Assembly: GCA_014925825.1 (NCBI GenBank)
Contig: JACGCK010000001.1
Span: forward strand, 868,001 to 932,000
Origin: Pholiota molesta
Taxonomy: Eukaryota; Basidiomycota; Agaricomycetes; Agaricales; Strophariaceae
Direction of reading: 5' to 3'
Length of the DNA stretch: 64,000 nt
Shown here: positions 35,674 through 47,400 of the stretch, one piece after another
Layout: every line of letters begins with the position of its first letter
Numbering within the stretch: the stretch's first letter is position 1
The notes under the pieces: generated by a model
Databases searched by the model: none
What the model was told of the DNA's origin: nothing
What the model saw: only the letters and a program-made list of their open reading frames with translations
Translations under genes and position numbers: made by a program

Positions 35674-36772
35674 ATGGATTATACTTATACCTGTCCCTCC
35701 ATCTTCGCCTGCCACAATGAGCCTGGACCTTGCCTATTCATTCATACAAAGATAACCAGGAAAGCGAAATATGTTCTCTGGACAGTCGGGCCCCTTTCGA
35801 AAGCGATCTTACCACTTTGTGTGTAACCGATTACCTTGAGAACTTGTTGAGAACCTTGCAGCTGCTCACATCATCAAGTTGCTGTCGCTATCTCTCAGCC
35901 AACCTGGTTCTTTATCGTCTTCTGCATCCCTTTCCAGCCAACCTCTTTCCAAAGAAACTGCCCTCTCACCGCCAATCCCATCGCTTCAAGAAAATCCCAC
36001 CACTCATTCCGAAGACGGACCTAATGTGACCCAGGAAAGTACAAATCTTTGCCCAGAAATTACGCCTCTTTCTTCTCTTTCTCCGGCGGAGTTGGGCATA
36101 AATCAGAAGCATTTTCCGATGCATCCATTGAATTCCGAGACGCCTGCTCCTCCCCCGATCAGGAGTGCAGTCAGCAATAGCATATCTACTCCGACCCTTC
36201 TCGACAGAGCTATTGAACATAGAGATGCTGCATTCACAACTTACATGGCCGTCTGCGAGGTACAGCCCTCCATAATTCGTGAGAGATGTATCCCCTATAG
36301 TGACACATACAGGAGCACCGGCGCTTGACAAGCCGCTGCGTCATTCTCTTCTCTCTCGCCTGAGCATCTGGAGACGCACTTTGCAGCAGCAGTCGATACA
36401 AAAAATGCCCTGCGGTTGCGAAAATCAGTGGTAGCCATGAATATCAGCGATAGCTTGGAAAAGCTTCTTCCCAAGCTAACGATGTATGAACAAGATGGGC
36501 GGGTTGTTGAGGCCGCCTTTGAAGACATCGATCTCATCAAGGAGGAGTGCAGGCGCAGGAATTTATCACCCAACTTCTACGCTTTAGAAAATTTTCGGCA
36601 GATACTTTCCTCACATACCCTGTCGACCATGGAGAGACATCGCGACCTATTTTCCTCCATGTCATGTGTATTGGAAGAGAGGGCCGATGCTCAGCAGACT
36701 GCAGCACAATTTTTGAATGATCCATTTGCTCTCAAGGAGCATCGTCTGCGGCATTTGACCTGCCAACGGTAG
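35674..36772 (+). CDS. Hypothetical protein, helical C-terminus
   Basis: A three-exon model of roughly 330 residues. Exon 1 from the ATG at 35674 gives MDYTYTCPSIFACHNEPGPC, ending before a GTGTGT intron. Exon 2 is Ser/Pro-rich (LSQPGSLSSSASLSSQPLSK, LDRAIEHRDAAFTTYM). A GTGAGA...CAAG intron (about 36281-36332) leads in phase to a charged helical exon with SPEHLETHFAAAVDTKNALR, KSVVAMNISDSLEKLLPKLT, FEDIDLIKEECRRRNLSPNF and SSMSCVLEERADAQQTAAQF, ending HLRHLTCQR-like at 36772. No transmembrane segment and no known domain. The first exon is the weakest part. It could be a lineage-specific gene. Confidence 0.55.
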
Positions 36773-37184
36773 ATTGCCCAGTTAGCTTCTCATTCTATTC
36801 TGTAATGTATCTTGTCCTTTTGTTTTCTCCATGACAGCCGGTTGCTTCGCGTACTCATTGCTGTTATTTGTGGACTCAAGACTCAGTTCCATGATGCTGG
36901 ACTCTGGAGTGCCCTTTTGTGGTTTGTCAATGTCATAGATGACACCGCTCTGCTTTAATTTCAGCTGGAATATCTGCTGGCTCTTATGACATGCTTGCAT
37001 TTGCCCTAGACCTCTGAGCGGCCGCTGGTACTCATCCATATATTTATTTAAATCACGCCGCATAGATTACTGTGCTATTAACCATTTTTCGGACTCGGTT
37101 GCTATCATCACAATGCTGTCTTCGACATACGTATGTGCTTTGAATTGTTCTAGCTTAATCATCTGTAAAATCGGAATGGTCTAG
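36773..37184. other. Intergenic, no gene seen
   Basis: Only short frames without coding character. On the minus strand this is where the missing body of the truncated glycosidase would be expected, but I see none of its motifs. Confidence 0.4.
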
Positions 37185-37727
37185 TAGTACAGCGACACCG
37201 ATGCCTGAAATGACGCCAAACGTTAGTGGGGCGATGATTTCCACCTCTGAGAACAACGCGCACTAGCAGGGTCTGCAGCAGAACCATCATTGGCGACTAA
37301 TGGTAAGGAGTCGGCCGGTTTTCCACTCACAACTTTGTGAAATAATTTGACAGTCATGAGTCAATCGGTAGCAGGGTTGCGGCATCAATGGTTCTTGACA
37401 GACTTTTGTGCGATATCCAATACGTCATTCGGTGCAACTGGGACATCCAATCTATAACGGGGAGGGATAGCAGAGGCGTTGAAGACGGCAAGCGAAGGCC
37501 AAGATAGTTCTCGCAAGGCTTCCGCCGCTGTTCCCAGTTCCCAACTTTACCAAAGGTCAGTATAAATTTCTACCAGTCAACGAATTTGCTTACCTCGCAT
37601 TTGCAATTTGCAGCAGGTTGGATCGCACTTTCGAGGTGGTAGTTTGATCGAAACCGTTTCCAAGGCCAGGATCCAGAGTTGCAAGAGATGCAGACAATGC
37701 GATAAGACCAGTAAACCAGGGAGCCAT
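37185..37727 (-). pseudogene. Six-hairpin glycosidase, N-terminal remnant
   Basis: From an ATG at 37727 there is a secretion-signal-like start, MAPWFTGLIALSASLA, then SKVRSNLLQIANA. An intron of about 50 nt is followed by SWELGTAAEALRELSWPSLA, FNASAIPPRYRLDVPVAPND and VLDIAQKSV. After a stretch with two in-frame stops the same frame resumes with SLPLVANDGSAADPA, and past another intron SIGVAVLL at about 37190. These blocks resemble basidiomycete secreted six-hairpin glycosidases (GH105-like; pattern ASWELGT...DGSAxDPASIGVAVLLAN). The catalytic barrel that should follow, some 300 residues, is absent. I therefore read it as a truncated, decayed gene. It was recognised from memory of the family, not by search. 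Confidence 0.55.
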
Positions 37728-38250
37728 TGTAATGGCTTCGGTAAGCCTCTCTCACTCAAAGAGGATGCGAAATGCACACCCAACGTAGTTTTATAGTCAA
37801 TAATCGTACTGTAGAACGTCGGTGTTCAAATGTCAAAATGATTTTGAACCTCCATCAGGAAAATGTCAAGAACATCGCGGACGCATCATATGAACGTAGA
37901 TTATTAGAAATGGATTTGGAAGTAGTGTCAGAAATCGAAGCAAGATGGTGAAGGCTTCAGCTGGGGTCAATACTGGGTCAACAACACTACAAAAGAGATG
38001 AACTTGCTCAATGACGCATTACAGCCTTAGACGCAACCTAGACCCTCTTGAAGAAGCGGTAAGTTGTACTTGAGTTGTACTTGACACAAACTTAACATGA
38101 ATGTCAACTCAAATAGCAGATCATCGATCATCAGTCATAGCATCCAGTTCTCTACAACTGCCAGTGTCGATTGTGAAAACATGTCACTGGTGGAAAAGGT
38201 GGGATAAAAGTTCGTCAAGGAAAGAAACTGAAGAACGATCCCTTCTCTTG
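37728..38250. other. Intergenic, left flank of the tandem array
   Basis: About 520 bp with no clear gene. It includes the former 5' region of the truncated glycosidase. A short plus-strand frame at 38101-38289 runs into the first repeat unit and is not convincing. The last bases before the array are a pyrimidine tract. Confidence 0.35.
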
Positions 38251-38258
38251 CCCTCCTC
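38251..38258. repeat. Left flanking direct repeat of the array (7-8 bp)
   Basis: CCCTCCTC, found again at 44234-44241 after the last unit. This is the likely target-site duplication of the original insertion; the first C may belong to the element end, giving 7 bp. Confidence 0.65.
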
Positions 38259-38688
38259 GGTTTTCCCTTCAATAGGCTGGGTGTTTTAAAGAAAGAACTC
38301 GAAAAAAGAATTCAAAAAAGGAAAGAAAAGAAGGAGAAAAAGAGAGCTCATAGGACTACTTGAATAGCTGTAAAATGAGCTTAAATGGTGTCTGAGACCT
38401 CAAAAATCTGTCCGGCGGTTCAGAAAAAATTCCGCGCGATGCGCGCTTCGAAAAATCAAGTTGGATGTGCTGAACAGCACTTTTCTGAAGCCCTGAAAGC
38501 AAAAGAGTTGATTCCACATGTAAAAGTTACTCTCAGATGTTCAATTTTTTTTGTGTGAAAGATATTAAGTATATATGTCTGCATGTATTTTTTTGTCTCT
38601 ACAATGTTGATGAGAGGTGTGCAAAACTCCGAAATCGCGACGGTTGGGCAGGAATTTGGGAAGATGAGACGCGCCACGTCATGTGATT

Positions 38689-38719
38689 GGCAGATAACAT
38701 TTGGCCATAGTTATCTGCC
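38689..38719. repeat. Internal hairpin 1 of the unit (copy 1; recurs in all nine)
   Basis: GGCAGATAAC and its inverse GTTATCTGCC, separated by an 11-base loop. Same place in each copy. Confidence 0.75.
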
Positions 38720-38862
38720 ATTTGCAAATTTCGCGCCTCGTGCGGACTCTCTGTAAATTCTTAGCAGACAGATTTATTCTGCACTACATACATAGTATAC
38801 ATGCAAAATATGAAGTGATGAAAGCGAGTTATGGGCGCTTAAATCACTCAGCGAGCGCAAAG

Positions 38863-38892
38863 TTATCTGCCCGGAGTTAGCCGGGCAGATAA
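38863..38892. repeat. Internal hairpin 2 of the unit (copy 1; recurs in all nine)
   Basis: TTATCTGCCCGG, six-base loop, CCGGGCAGATAA: a perfect 12-bp stem just inside the right terminal repeat. In copy 6 one C of the left arm is missing (about 41531). Confidence 0.75.
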
Positions 38893-41800
38893 CATAGCCA
38901 GCCTAATGAAGGGTAAACCCCCTCCGGTTTTCCCTTCAATAGGCTGGGTGTTTTAAAGAAAGAACTCGAAAAAAGAATTCAAAAAAGGAAAGAAAAGAAG
39001 GAGAAAAAGAGAGCTCATAGGACTACTTGAATAGCTGTAAAATGAGCTGAAATGGTGTCTGAGACCTCAAAAATCTGTCCGGCGGTTCAGAAAAAATTCC
39101 GCGCGATGCGCGCTTCGAAAAATCAAGTTGGATGTGCTGAACAGCACTTTTCTGAAGCCCTGAAAGCAAAAGAGTTGATTCCACATGTAAAAGTTACTCT
39201 CAGATGTTCAATTTTTTTTGTGTGAAAGATATTAAGTATATATGTCTGCATGTATTTTTTTGTCTCTACAATGTTGATGAGAGGTGTGCAAAACTCCGAA
39301 ATCGCGACGGTTGGGCAGGAATTTGGGAAGATGAGACGCGCCACGTCATGTGATTGGCAGATAACATTTGGCCATAGTTATCTGCCATTTGCAAATTTCG
39401 CGCCTCGTGCGGACTCTCTGTAAATTCTTAGCAGACAGATTTATTCTGCACTACATACATAGTATACATGCAAAATATGAAGTGATGAAAGCGAGTTATG
39501 GGCGCTTAAATCACTCAGCGAGCGCAAAGTTATCTGCCCGGAGTTAGCCGGGCAGATAACATAGCCAGCCTAATGAAGGGTAAACCCCTCCTGGTTTTCC
39601 CTTCAATAGGCTGGGTGTTTTAAAGAAAGAACTCGAAAAAAGAATTCAAAAAAGGAAAGAAAAGAAGGAGAAAAAGAGAGCTCATAGGACTACTTGAATA
39701 GCTGTAAAATGAGCTGAAATGGTGTCTGAGACCTCAAAAATCTGTCCGGCGGTTCAGAAAAAATTCCGCGCGATGCGCGCTTCGAAAAATCAAGTTGGAT
39801 GTGCTGAACAGCACTTTCTGAAGCCCTGAAAGCAAAAGAGTTGATTCCACATGTAAAAGTTACTCTCAGATGTTCAATTTTTTTTGTGTGAAAGATATTA
39901 AGTATATATGTCTGCATGTATTTTTTTGTCTCTACAATGTTGATGAGAGGTGTGCAAAACTCCGAAATCGCGACGGTTGGGCAGGAATTTGGGAAGATGA
40001 GACGCGCCACGTCATGTGATTGGCAGATAACATTTGGCCATAGTTATCTGCCATTTGCAATTTCGCGCCTCGTGCGGACTCTCTGTAAATTCTTAGCAGA
40101 CAGATTTATTCTGCACTACATACATAGTATACATGCAAAATATGAAGTGATGAAAGCGAGTTATGGGCGCTTAAATCACTCAGCGAGCGCAAAGTTATCT
40201 GCCCGGAGTTAGCCGGGCAGATAACATAGCCAGCCTAATGAAGGGTAAACCCCCTCCGGTTTTCCCTTCAATAGGCTGGGTGTTTTAAAGAAAGAACTCG
40301 AAAAAAGAATTCAAAAAAGGAAAGAAAAGAAGGAGAAAAAGAGAGCTCATAGGACTACTTGAATAGCTGTAAAATGAGCTGAAATGGTGTCTGAGACCTC
40401 AAAAATCTGTCCGGCGGTTCAGAAAAAATTCCGCGCGATGCGCGCTTCGAAAAATCAAGTTGGATGTGCTGAACAGCACTTTTCTGAAGCCCTGAAAGCA
40501 AAAGAGTTGATTCCACATGTAAAAGTTACTCTCAGATGTTCAATTTTTTTGTGTGAAAGATATTAAGTATATATGTCTGCATGTATTTTTTTGTCTCTAC
40601 AATGTTGATGAGAGGTGTGCAAAACTCCGAAATCGCGACGGTTGGGCAGGAATTTGGGAAGATGAGACGCGCCACGTCATGTGATTGGCAGATAACATTT
40701 GGCCATAGTTATCTGCCATTTGCAAATTTCGCGCCTCGTGCGGACTCTCTGTAAATTCTTAGCAGACAGATTTATTCTGCACTACATACATAGTATACAT
40801 GCAAAATATGAAGTGATGAAAGCGAGTTATGGGCGCTTAAATCACTCAGCGAGCGCAAAGTTATCTGCCCGGAGTTAGCCGGGCAGATAACATAGCCAGC
40901 CTAATGAAGGGTAAACCCCTCCGGTTTTCCCTCAATAGGCTGGGTGTTTTAAAGAAAGAACTCGAAAAAAGAATTCAAAAAGGAAAGAAAAGAAGGAGAA
41001 AAAGAGAGCTCATAGGACTACTTGAATAGCTGTAAAATGAGCTGAAATGGTGTCTGAGACCTCAAAAATCTGTCCGGCGGTTCAGAAAAAATTCCGCGCG
41101 ATGCGCGCTTCGAAAAATCAAGTTGGATGTGCTGAACAGCACTTTCTGAAGCCCTGAAAGCAAAAGAGTTGATTCCACATGTAAAAGTTACTCTCAGATG
41201 TTCAATTTTTTTTGTGTGAAAGATATTAAGTATATATGTCTGCATGTATTTTTTTGTCTCTACAATGTTGATGAGAGGTGTGCAAAACTCCGAAATCGCG
41301 ACGGTTGGGCAGGAATTTGGGAAGATGAGACGCGCCACGTCATGTGATTGGCAGATAACATTTGGCCATAGTTATCTGCCATTTGCAAATTTCGCGCCTC
41401 GTGCGGACTCTCTGTAAATTCTTAGCAGACAGATTTATTCTGCACTACATACATAGTATACATGCAAAATATGAAGTGATGAAAGCGAGTTATGGGCGCT
41501 TAAATCACTCAGCGAGCGCAAAGTTATCTGCCGGAGTTAGCCGGGCAGATAACATAGCCAGCCTAATGAAGGGTAAACCCCTCCTGGTTTTCCCTTCAAT
41601 AGGCTGGGTGTTTTAAAGAAAGAACTCGAAAAAAGAATTCAAAAAGGAAGAAAAGAAGGAGAAAAAGAGAGCTCATAGGACTACTTGAATAGCTGTAAAA
41701 TGAGCTAAATGGTGTCTGAGACCTCAAAAATCTGTCCGGCGGTTCAGAAAAAATTCCGCGCGATGCGCGCTTCGAAAAATCAAGTTGGATGTGCTGAACA

Positions 41801-44233
41801 GCACTTTTCTGAAGCCCTGAAAGCAAAAGAGTTGATTCCACATGTAAAAGTTACTCTCAGATGTTCAATTTTTTTTGTGTGAAAGATATTAAGTATATAT
41901 GTCTGCATGTATTTTTTTGTCTCTACAATGTTGATGAGAGGTGTGCAAAACTCCGAAATCGCGACGGTTGGGCAGGAATTTGGGAAGATGAGACGCGCCA
42001 CGTCATGTGATTGGCAGATAACATTTGGCCATAGTTATCTGCCATTTGCAAATTCGCGCCTCGTGCGGACTCTCTGTAAATTCTTAGCAGACAGATTTAT
42101 TCTGCACTACATACATAGTATACATGCAAAATATGAAGTGATGAAAGCGAGTTATGGGCGCTTAAATCACTCAGCGAGCGCAAAGTTATCTGCCCGGAGT
42201 TAGCCGGGCAGATAACATAGCCAGCCTAATGAAGGGTAAACCCCTCCGGTTTTCCCTTCAATAGGCTGGGTGTTTTAAAGAAAGAACTCGAAAAAGAATT
42301 CAAAAAAGGAAAGAAAAGAAGGAGAAAAAGAGAGCTCATAGGACTACTTGAATAGCTGTAAAATGAGCTGAAATGGTGTCTGAGACCTCAAAAATCTGTC
42401 CGGCGGTTCAGAAAAAATTCCGCGCGATGCGCGCTTCGAAAAATCAAGTTGGATGTGCTGAACAGCACTTTTCTGAAGCCCTGAAAGCAAAAGAGTTGAT
42501 TCCACATGTAAAAGTTACTCTCAGATGTTCAATTTTTTTGTGTGAAAGATATTAAGTATATATGTCTGCATGTATTTTTTGTCTCTACAATGTTGATGAG
42601 AGGTGTGCAAAACTCCGAAATCGCGACGGTTGGGCAGGAATTTGGGAAGATGAGACGCGCCACGTCATGTGATTGGCAGATAACATTTGGCCATAGTTAT
42701 CTGCCATTTGCAAATTTCGCGCCTCGTGCGGACTCTCTGTAAATTCTTAGCAGACAGATTTATTCTGCACTACATACATAGTATACATGCAAAATATGAA
42801 GTGATGAAAGCGAGTTATGGGCGCTTAAATCACTCAGCGAGCGCAAAGTTATCTGCCCGGAGTTAGCCGGGCAGATAACATAGCCAGCCTAATGAAGGGT
42901 AAACCCCTCCTGGTTTTCCCTTCAATAGGCTGGGTGTTTTAAAGAAAGAACTCGAAAAAAGAATTCAAAAAAGGAAAGAAAGAAGGAGAAAAAGAGAGCT
43001 CATAGGACTACTTGAATAGCTGTAAAATGAGCTGAAATGGTGTCTGAGACCTCAAAAATCTGTCCGGCGGTTCAGAAAAATTCCGCGCGATGCGCGCTTC
43101 GAAAAATCAAGTTGGATGTGCTGAACAGCACTTTTCTGAAGCCCTGAAAGCAAAAGAGTTGATTCCACATGTAAAAGTTACTCTCAGATGTTCAATTTTT
43201 TTTGTGTGAAAGATATTAAGTATATATGTCTGCATGTATTTTTTTGTCTCTACAATGTTGATGAGAGGTGTGCAAAACTCCGAAATCGCGACGGTTGGGC
43301 AGGAATTTGGGAAGATGAGACGCGCCACGTCATGTGATTGGCAGATAACATTTGGCCATAGTTATCTGCCATTTGCAAATTTCGCGCCTCGTGCGGACTC
43401 TCTGTAAATTCTTAGCAGACAGATTTATTCTGCACTACATACATAGTATACATGCAAAATATGAAGTGATGAAAGCGAGTTATGGGCGCTTAAATCACTC
43501 AGCGAGCGCAAAGTTATCTGCCCGGAGTTAGCCGGGCAGATAACATAGCCAGCCTAATGAAGGGTAAACCCCCTCCGGTTTTCCCTTCAATAGGCTGGGT
43601 GTTTTAAAGAAAGAACTCGAAAAAAGAATTCAAAAAGGAAAGAAAGAAGGAGAAAAAGAGAGCTCATAGGACTACTTGAATAGCTGTAAAATGAGCTGAA
43701 ATGGTGTCTGAGACCTCAAAAATCTGTCCGGCGGTTCAGAAAAAATTCCGCGCGATGCGCGCTTCGAAAAATCAAGTTGGATGTGCTGAACAGCACTTTT
43801 CTGAAGCCCTGAAAGCAAAAGAGTTGATTCCACATGTAAAAGTTACTCTCAGATGTTCAATTTTTTTGTGTGAAAGATATTAAGTATATATGTCTGCATG
43901 TATTTTTTTGTCTCTACAATGTTGATGAGAGGTGTGCAAAACTCCGAAATCGCGACGGTTGGGCAGGAATTTGGGAAGATGAGACGCGCCACGTCATGTG
44001 ATTGGCAGATAACATTTGGCCATAGTTATCTGCCATTTGCAAATTTCGCGCCTCGTGCGGACTCTCTGTAAATTCTTAGCAGACAGATTTATTCTGCACT
44101 ACATACATAGTATACATGCAAAATATGAAGTGATGAAAGCGAGTTATGGGCGCTTAAATCACTCAGCGAGCGCAAAGTTATCTGCCCGGAGTTAGCCGGG
44201 CAGATAACATAGCCAGCCTAATGAAGGGTAAAC

Positions 44234-44241
44234 CCCTCCTC
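44234..44241. repeat. Right flanking direct repeat of the array (7-8 bp)
   Basis: CCCTCCTC after the last unit, identical to 38251-38258. Confidence 0.65.
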
Positions 44242-44442
44242 AGCGGCGCGATCGCATCGAGTCAGAATGGACTGATTACATAACTTTGCTTGCTGTTGTT
44301 AGGTTTGAGGGATTAAGGGAGCGTGTGTAAGCAAGGGTCCAATTTCAGTACTCAGTGGCAAACGACGTCTTGTGTTCACGTTCTCTTGCTGGTATAGTCA
44401 GTGTGCTCAACCAACAATCTCCATTCAACTTGAATACGACAC

Positions 44443-47400
44443 ATGGACGTCGTACATACGGTTCGCGAATGTCTCAAGAGTTGGAACAAGGGAGGTGATG
44501 CAGAATGGTGAGATTCTAATGGTCCTGGCCCTCAAGTTCATCCTAACACCGTGCATTTCCCTAGCCGCAATATCCTCATTGCTCCTCACTGTAACCCCTC
44601 CGATCCCGACAGCCTCGATTTTCTTACCACCGCATACCATACCCTTATATGTGCCACCCTGCTTACATGGTCTCCGCCGCACCCTATAACGATAGCCACT
44701 TTCGTCGAATTTGTGCAGTCGGTGCTCGTCAATCTGCCCTCATCTTCGCAAGCAGCCCCCAAAGTTCCTTCACCCGCTGTGGTATTCGGAGACCATTTGG
44801 TTGACATGATTTGGTCGGTGGACACGCAGTTGGATGAACTGTTGAACGAGGCGCGACTCGCTTCGATGACTACAGGGGAACACGGAAAGCTATCTGCTAA
44901 AGAAGTTACAGCTATTGTTGCGAAAGCCAAAAAGGCCCAACAAAACGCTGAAAACGATAAACAGCGTATCCCTATAATTGTCAAAAAACTTCTGGTATGA
45001 AGTTCTCTGTTGTTTCAAGCGCTGGCGCTAACTCTCCACCAGGAGCTGCGCATAATCAGTCCAGAACATTGTCGGGAAAGGCTAGATTCGGCTATTCTTG
45101 CCAGCGTTGGCCTCATCCAAGATAAAACTGCACAGGATAAGAAAGAGATCAGAACGAGAACAGGATTATTGTGAGTTGATGCGTTCTCTTTCCATTGTCT
45201 TTTGCTAAGCATGTTATGTACAAAGCTACAAGCAGAACAAGTTTAATCTTCTTCGCGAACAGTCTGAAGGATACAGCAAACTCACGGTCGAGCTAACAAG
45301 CAGCCTCGGCCCTCCCCATTCCCCAAAGACCGGTCGACCGGTCGAGCCATACACAGTGATTGAAGAACGAGCACGACCTGTGTGGGAGAAGGTCATAAGT
45401 CTCATTGGGTACTTTGATCTTGATCCTAATAGGGCTCTGGATGTGATCCTCGACGTGCTTTCTCAACATCTAGCTACTCATTATTCCTTCTTTCTTGCCC
45501 TATTATCCTTTTCACCGTGGTGCGGATCATACCGTCGTCCTCTTCCTGAAACCGAAGCGATGGATACCAAAGTCGAAGTTCCGTTAGGAATCTACAAGGG
45601 CAAGAAATTGGACGAAGTATTGCAAATTGCCGAAGAAAATTCGGTGTCTGGTATGAGAAGTACTCCTTCCAAGTCTGGAGGTGCTCGAGTTCTGGCTCAA
45701 GTCCTAGGTTTCAAATTTAGTTATTACCAGGTGCGTCGGCTTTCCGTTCTCTTTCCATTTCCTTTCTCTAAGGCACAGCATCCATTAGATGCCAGAAGTT
45801 CACCAACCTACTCCACGAAATCTATATCTCACCGCAGCTGTTTTGATCCGTGAAGGGTTTATTACCTTGGAAGATCTCTATCCACATGTAAGTATCTGCA
45901 AAATTTATGAAACACTCATAACTCAGTCATTATATAGCTGGTGCCTAATGATAATGACATGGAAAAGTGTCAACAAGAATATTTGGCTAATGTTCAAGCC
46001 CGAATCGCTGGGGCAAAGAGCAGCATGCTAGCCATGGCAGCCCCATTAGAATCGGGTACTTCACAACAATCGAAAATATCAACGGCCGCCCCATCCGAAA
46101 CGAAGAAACCGGATTGGAAGGTGTCCAATCAAAAAGTTGGATTGTTGACCAGTCTACTTGCAATTGGCGCACTCAGACCTGCTATCGCTATCATGTCCAA
46201 GTTCCCTTGGATCGTGGATGCATATCCCGAGGTCGCTGACCTTATGCTCCGCATTGTGAAGGTCTCTATTTCTCCCCTATATTCATCCATGGCTGTTGTC
46301 AAGGAGCACAACCCAAGTTTCTCTAATCCAAAAGTGCGCTTTGGACCGTCTGGCATAATTCCACCGCCCCCTCGAAAACCTGTGCTCACCCTTTGGGCGC
46401 CTACCCCACCTAGCACAAGCACCACCGACTTCGTATTCTTCTTCTCTGACTGGGCTGATCGGATACCAATCAGTACATCTTTGGATGATTTAGAAGATGT
46501 CCTTGAACCTCTTATGCAATTCATTGGGTTGCACGTTTCACGGGATCCGCTCTATTTGACCAAATTTCTTCGTCTTGGCCGTTCCCACTTGCAGCCCACT
46601 ATACCAATCGACCCTATCACAAGGAAGCCAACCGGTGACCCCGACCCGCAAAGTCCCATCCGCCAATTTTGGTTCAAAGTTCTTCGGAGGTACATGCTTC
46701 CTGCCCTTCCTTTGATTCGGGGGAATGCAGTTTGCACGGTCGAGATCTGGAATATTGTTCGTCTCTATCCCAATACTGCTCGATGGAGCTTATACGGAGA
46801 GTGGAAGACCAGCATTACCAATCACATCCAGAGCTGCGCATCCGACAGGTTCAAGCTGATCGCGAATCCAAGGGAATTCTTCGCCGACTCTCTCATAACA
46901 CTATTGACGCCTTGGCTGGTCCTGTTGCCAAATTAGCTCACTCAAACCCCTGCATTTTCTTTGCGAATGCCGTCAACCAAATTATGGCATACGACAATCT
47001 TGCAAATGTAGTCATTCAGGCCTTGCGATATGTGACTAATATGGGTTTTGATGTTCTTGCTTTCATTATCCTTGGAGCCTTGTCCAATCCGGACAAGGAA
47101 CGAGTCAAGGATGATGGTGTGAACACATCGGATTGGCTTCAAAGTATGTCTTTCATTTTGCTATCTTTCATATCCATCTGGCTGATTATTGTCCACGAAA
47201 GGTCTTGCATCCTTCACAGGAATGCTCTTCAGGCGGTATAGCGCTGACCTTTCCCCTCTCCTCAAATATATCGTGCATCAACTCCACAATGGTCAGACAA
47301 CCGAAATTGTGGTTCTGCGCGAATTAATATGGAAGATGGCCGGTATTCAACCGTTACCCAGTTTATCGGAATCTCAAATGGCTGCCATGGCAGGCGGCCC

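Larger units (their letters stand above)
38259..44240 (+). repeat. Nine head-to-tail copies of a 0.66-kb TIR element
   Basis: Units begin at 38259, 38926, 39593, 40258, 40923, 41586, 42248, 42912 and 43577, with periods of 662-667 bp. Each starts GGTTTTCCCTTCAATAGGCT and ends in an imperfect inverse, CCAGCC..TGAAGGGTAAACC (about 20 of 22 bases matched). So each unit has the structure of a miniature inverted-repeat transposon. Adjacent units are joined by only 5-6 bp of CCTCC(T), similar to the flanking direct repeat. Inside each unit, GGCAGATAAC and its inverse occur four times. Copies are nearly identical; most differences are one-base changes in T, A or C runs, plus a C/T change at the joints. 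No protein is encoded: the short mirrored frames vary in length with the homopolymers. Not CRISPR, because the unit is long and there are no unique spacers. Confidence 0.9.

Noticed and set aside
37608..38289. Short plus-strand frames left of the array as a THO2 first exon
   Set aside because: THO2 has a full N-terminus from the ATG at 44443 with a good family match, so no distal coding exon is needed.
38384..43883. Repeated 60-106-codon frames on both strands in the tandem array
   Set aside because: Their length changes with single-base homopolymer differences between copies, and plus and minus frames overlap the same bases. They are by-products of the repeat.
38259..44240. CRISPR array
   Set aside because: Unit is about 665 bp and almost wholly identical; there are no short repeats with unique spacers, and the genome is fungal.
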